From the NCBI GenBank assembly GCA_947646735.1, contig CANTFK010000366.1, positions 1 through 64,000 of the forward strand: DNA of 64,000 nucleotides, given 5' to 3'. The translations under genes and the position numbers were made by a program. This DNA comes from Peronospora farinosa (Eukaryota; Oomycota; Peronosporomycetes; Peronosporales; Peronosporaceae). Positions within the stretch are counted from its first letter, which is position 1. Each line of letters starts with the position of its first letter. Shown here piece by piece: positions 62,392 through 64,000 of this stretch. The notes under the pieces are model-generated. The model did not search any database, had not been told where the DNA came from, and saw nothing but the letters and a program-made list of their open reading frames with translations.

Positions 62392-64000
62392 ATGGTGCAC
62401 ACTCCTATGGGCAACGTAACCGACCAGGCGTTTCCTCCTCGTCCTAGTGATGCATCCTCATGCTCTTTTCATGTTCCTCAATCTGGTACTACATGTACGA
62501 CTAAACCACAGAAATACATGGTACTGGAAAGCACGACCACGAACTACCCATTACGTGAACACTGGGACGAGAGTGTTGGTCACGGTGGGCGTCGGCTTCT
62601 TCGCACGTTCCAGCAACATGCTTTGCATTGTTTTTGCAACCATATGTCGCTGTGGGAACGTACACAGAAAGTCCAGCGTGAAGTCAAAGATTCAAGTGTC
62701 TTTTATTGGCAGCATTTGCTCATTTTTCAACGGGAGATTCTATGTGGTGTAGCTGCTATGCTCTTGATGATGCCAGAGACCGTAGCATTTAGTTATGCCG
62801 CCAATTTAGATCCATTGAATGGATTATATGCTACAGGTTTTCTTGGGATTGCGATAAGTCTATTTGGTGGTGTTCCAGCTACGGTAGCAGGTGCTGCAGG
62901 AGCTGTAGCTATGGTCATGCCTCCTATTACCAGTGGTACAGGATCTTTATCGTACTTGACGTACGAAAAACGATTGCAGCATTTATTTGTTGCTGTGACC
63001 ATTGCGGGAATACTGGAGCTTTTCTTTGGAATCTTGGGCCTTTCCAAACTCTTTTCGATGATCCCTCGGACAGCACACATTGGATTCTTAAATGGCTTGG
63101 CTCTTATGATGTTTATTTCACAAAAGACAACTCTTGAAGAATGTAAGAATGATACGATGCGTTTTGGAGAGTGTGAGATTGCAGGTGAGCTCAAATGGAT
63201 GAGCGTGTCTTCTCCGACAACGTGGGTCACGGTTGGACTCATTCTTATGACCATGGCCATCATGCATTATTTTCCCAAGACGCCGTTTATAGGCCATTTG
63301 ATCCCGCCAACGCTTGTGGCAACAGTGATTGGTGTAGGATTCGAGTTTGTCATTAATCGTCCATTACTTGGATATGATGTACGTACGATCGGGGACACAT
63401 CTCCATTGAACGGCGGTCTGCCGACTTTTGGTGTTCCCAAATTTGGAGATGTCCAGGACTGGGGAGTTGTGCTTTCCACAGCGGCGAGTTTTATGGCAGT
63501 CGGACTTTTTGAGTCACTCATGACACTACAATCTGTTGTCGATCTGAAAAAGGAGCAGTTGTCACAGAAAGCCACAAGCAAGGAGTGTATTGCGCAGGGC
63601 ATTGGCAACATTTTGTGTGGTTTCTTTTCCGGTATGGGAGGCTGTTCCATGATTGCACAGTCTAATGGAAACGTGCTGAATGGTGCTCTTTACCGTCTGT
63701 CGTCTTTTACGGGTGGTATGTGCACGTTTCTCGTCGTGTTTTTCGCCAGCTCGGTGATTGAGCAAGTGCCAGTGGCATGTCTTACGGGAATTCTTTTCGT
63801 GATTGTCATCCACACATTCTGCTGGCCGTCATTAAAACTCATCTTTCGCGTCAAGATCGAAGATGCCATTGCAATCATCCTCGTGACCGTGCTTGCTGCG
63901 GCGATGAACCTTGCCATCGCCGTCATCATTGGTGTTATCTGGCAGTGTCTGGTTAATGGATGGCAGAGTGGTCGCAAACTCACATTTCGCACGGGTATGG
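62392..64000 (+). CDS. SulP family anion transporter, 3' truncated by window
   Basis: Open from ATG 62,392 to the window edge (536 codons, no stop). A hydrophilic N-terminus of about 115 residues precedes the membrane domain. SulP signatures: MPETVAFSYAANLDPLNGLY, GGVPATVAGAAGAVAMVMPP, FGILGLSKLFSMIPRTAHIG, GFLNGLALMMFISQK, IPPTLVATVIGVGFEFVINR, SFMAVGLFESLMTLQSVVDL and GFFSGMGGCSMIAQSNGNVL. The PETVAFS and GATGAVA-like motifs are closer to bacterial-type SulP (sulfate/bicarbonate) than to animal SLC26. The STAS domain, if any, lies beyond the edge. Substrate unknown; sulfate would fit the APSK-ATPS-PPase gene 15 kb away, but bicarbonate or molybdate are possible. Confidence 0.93.
   Translation, partial: MVHTPMGNVTDQAFPPRPSDASSCSFHVPQSGTTCTTKPQKYMVLESTTTNYPLREHWDESVGHGGRRLLRTFQQHALHCFCNHMSLWERTQKVQREVKDSSVFYWQHLLIFQREILCGVAAMLLMMPETVAFSYAANLDPLNGLYATGFLGIAISLFGGVPATVAGAAGAVAMVMPPITSGTGSLSYLTYEKRLQHLFVAVTIAGILELFFGILGLSKLFSMIPRTAHIGFLNGLALMMFISQKTTLEECKNDTMRFGECEIAGELKWMSVSSPTTWVTVGLILMTMAIMHYFPKTPFIGHLIPPTLVATVIGVGFEFVINRPLLGYDVRTIGDTSPLNGGLPTFGVPKFGDVQDWGVVLSTAASFMAVGLFESLMTLQSVVDLKKEQLSQKATSKECIAQGIGNILCGFFSGMGGCSMIAQSNGNVLNGALYRLSSFTGGMCTFLVVFFASSVIEQVPVACLTGILFVIVIHTFCWPSLKLIFRVKIEDAIAIILVTVLAAAMNLAIAVIIGVIWQCLVNGWQSGRKLTFRTGM

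Overview
The window looks like nuclear DNA of a plant-pathogenic oomycete of the Phytophthora/downy-mildew type. The evidence is short GT-AG introns of about 45-90 bp, start-site motifs of the oomycete TCATTYY(N)CAWTTT kind just upstream of ATGs, an APS kinase-ATP sulfurylase-pyrophosphatase fusion gene known from stramenopiles, and Ty3/Gypsy elements of oomycete type. The species cannot be named from this alone.

Bases 1-38,170 are almost entirely transposable-element DNA. Up to about 10.5 kb there are old rearranged LTR and pol fragments, tandem repeats and decayed reading frames that I do not recognise. From 10,546 to 37,935 the layout is nested. Element A is a plus-strand Ty3/Gypsy element with LTRs 10,546-10,864 and 28,889-29,207. 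It was split by element N, a minus-strand element at 13,135-25,402 flanked by the 4-bp duplication ATGA. Downstream, element B is a minus-strand element at 29,414-37,935 flanked by the 5-bp duplication ACATA. It sits inside an older LTR of its own family, whose pieces are 29,208-29,413 and 37,941-about 38,165.

Three element features stand out. First, A and B are full of short perfect hairpins (8-12 bp arms) in coding and LTR sequence alike. Second, A and B both carry an open antisense frame over the chromodomain end of pol, with a shared C...CPxC motif and a coiled coil. N has its own antisense coiled-coil frame between its chromodomain and 3' LTR. Third, N encodes two RNase H domains: a Ty3 one that has lost catalytic Asp residues, and a second intact archaeal/plant-like one.

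Bases 38.3-64 kb are gene-bearing. In order: methylenetetrahydrofolate reductase (one intron); threonyl-tRNA synthetase; the membrane-anchored APSK-ATPS-PPase fusion; a broken LpxK-like pseudogene; a cluster of long hairpins; a bZIP-like gene with a GC-AG intron; a LINE 3' remnant; an acyltransferase-like gene with HxxxDG; a PH/NTF2-like/C2 gene probably fused to a TEY MAP kinase (with a 1-base frame break near the kinase end); an MscL-type channel gene with four exons and a C-terminal zinc ribbon on the minus strand; and a SulP anion transporter running off the right edge. The fusion enzyme and a sulfate-type permease both fit sulfate assimilation, but they are 15 kb apart and nothing else links them. 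MTHFR supplies methyl groups for methionine synthesis.

Reading frames here often begin at non-ATG codons, so I moved starts to plausible ATGs. All domain calls are by eye, with no database search.
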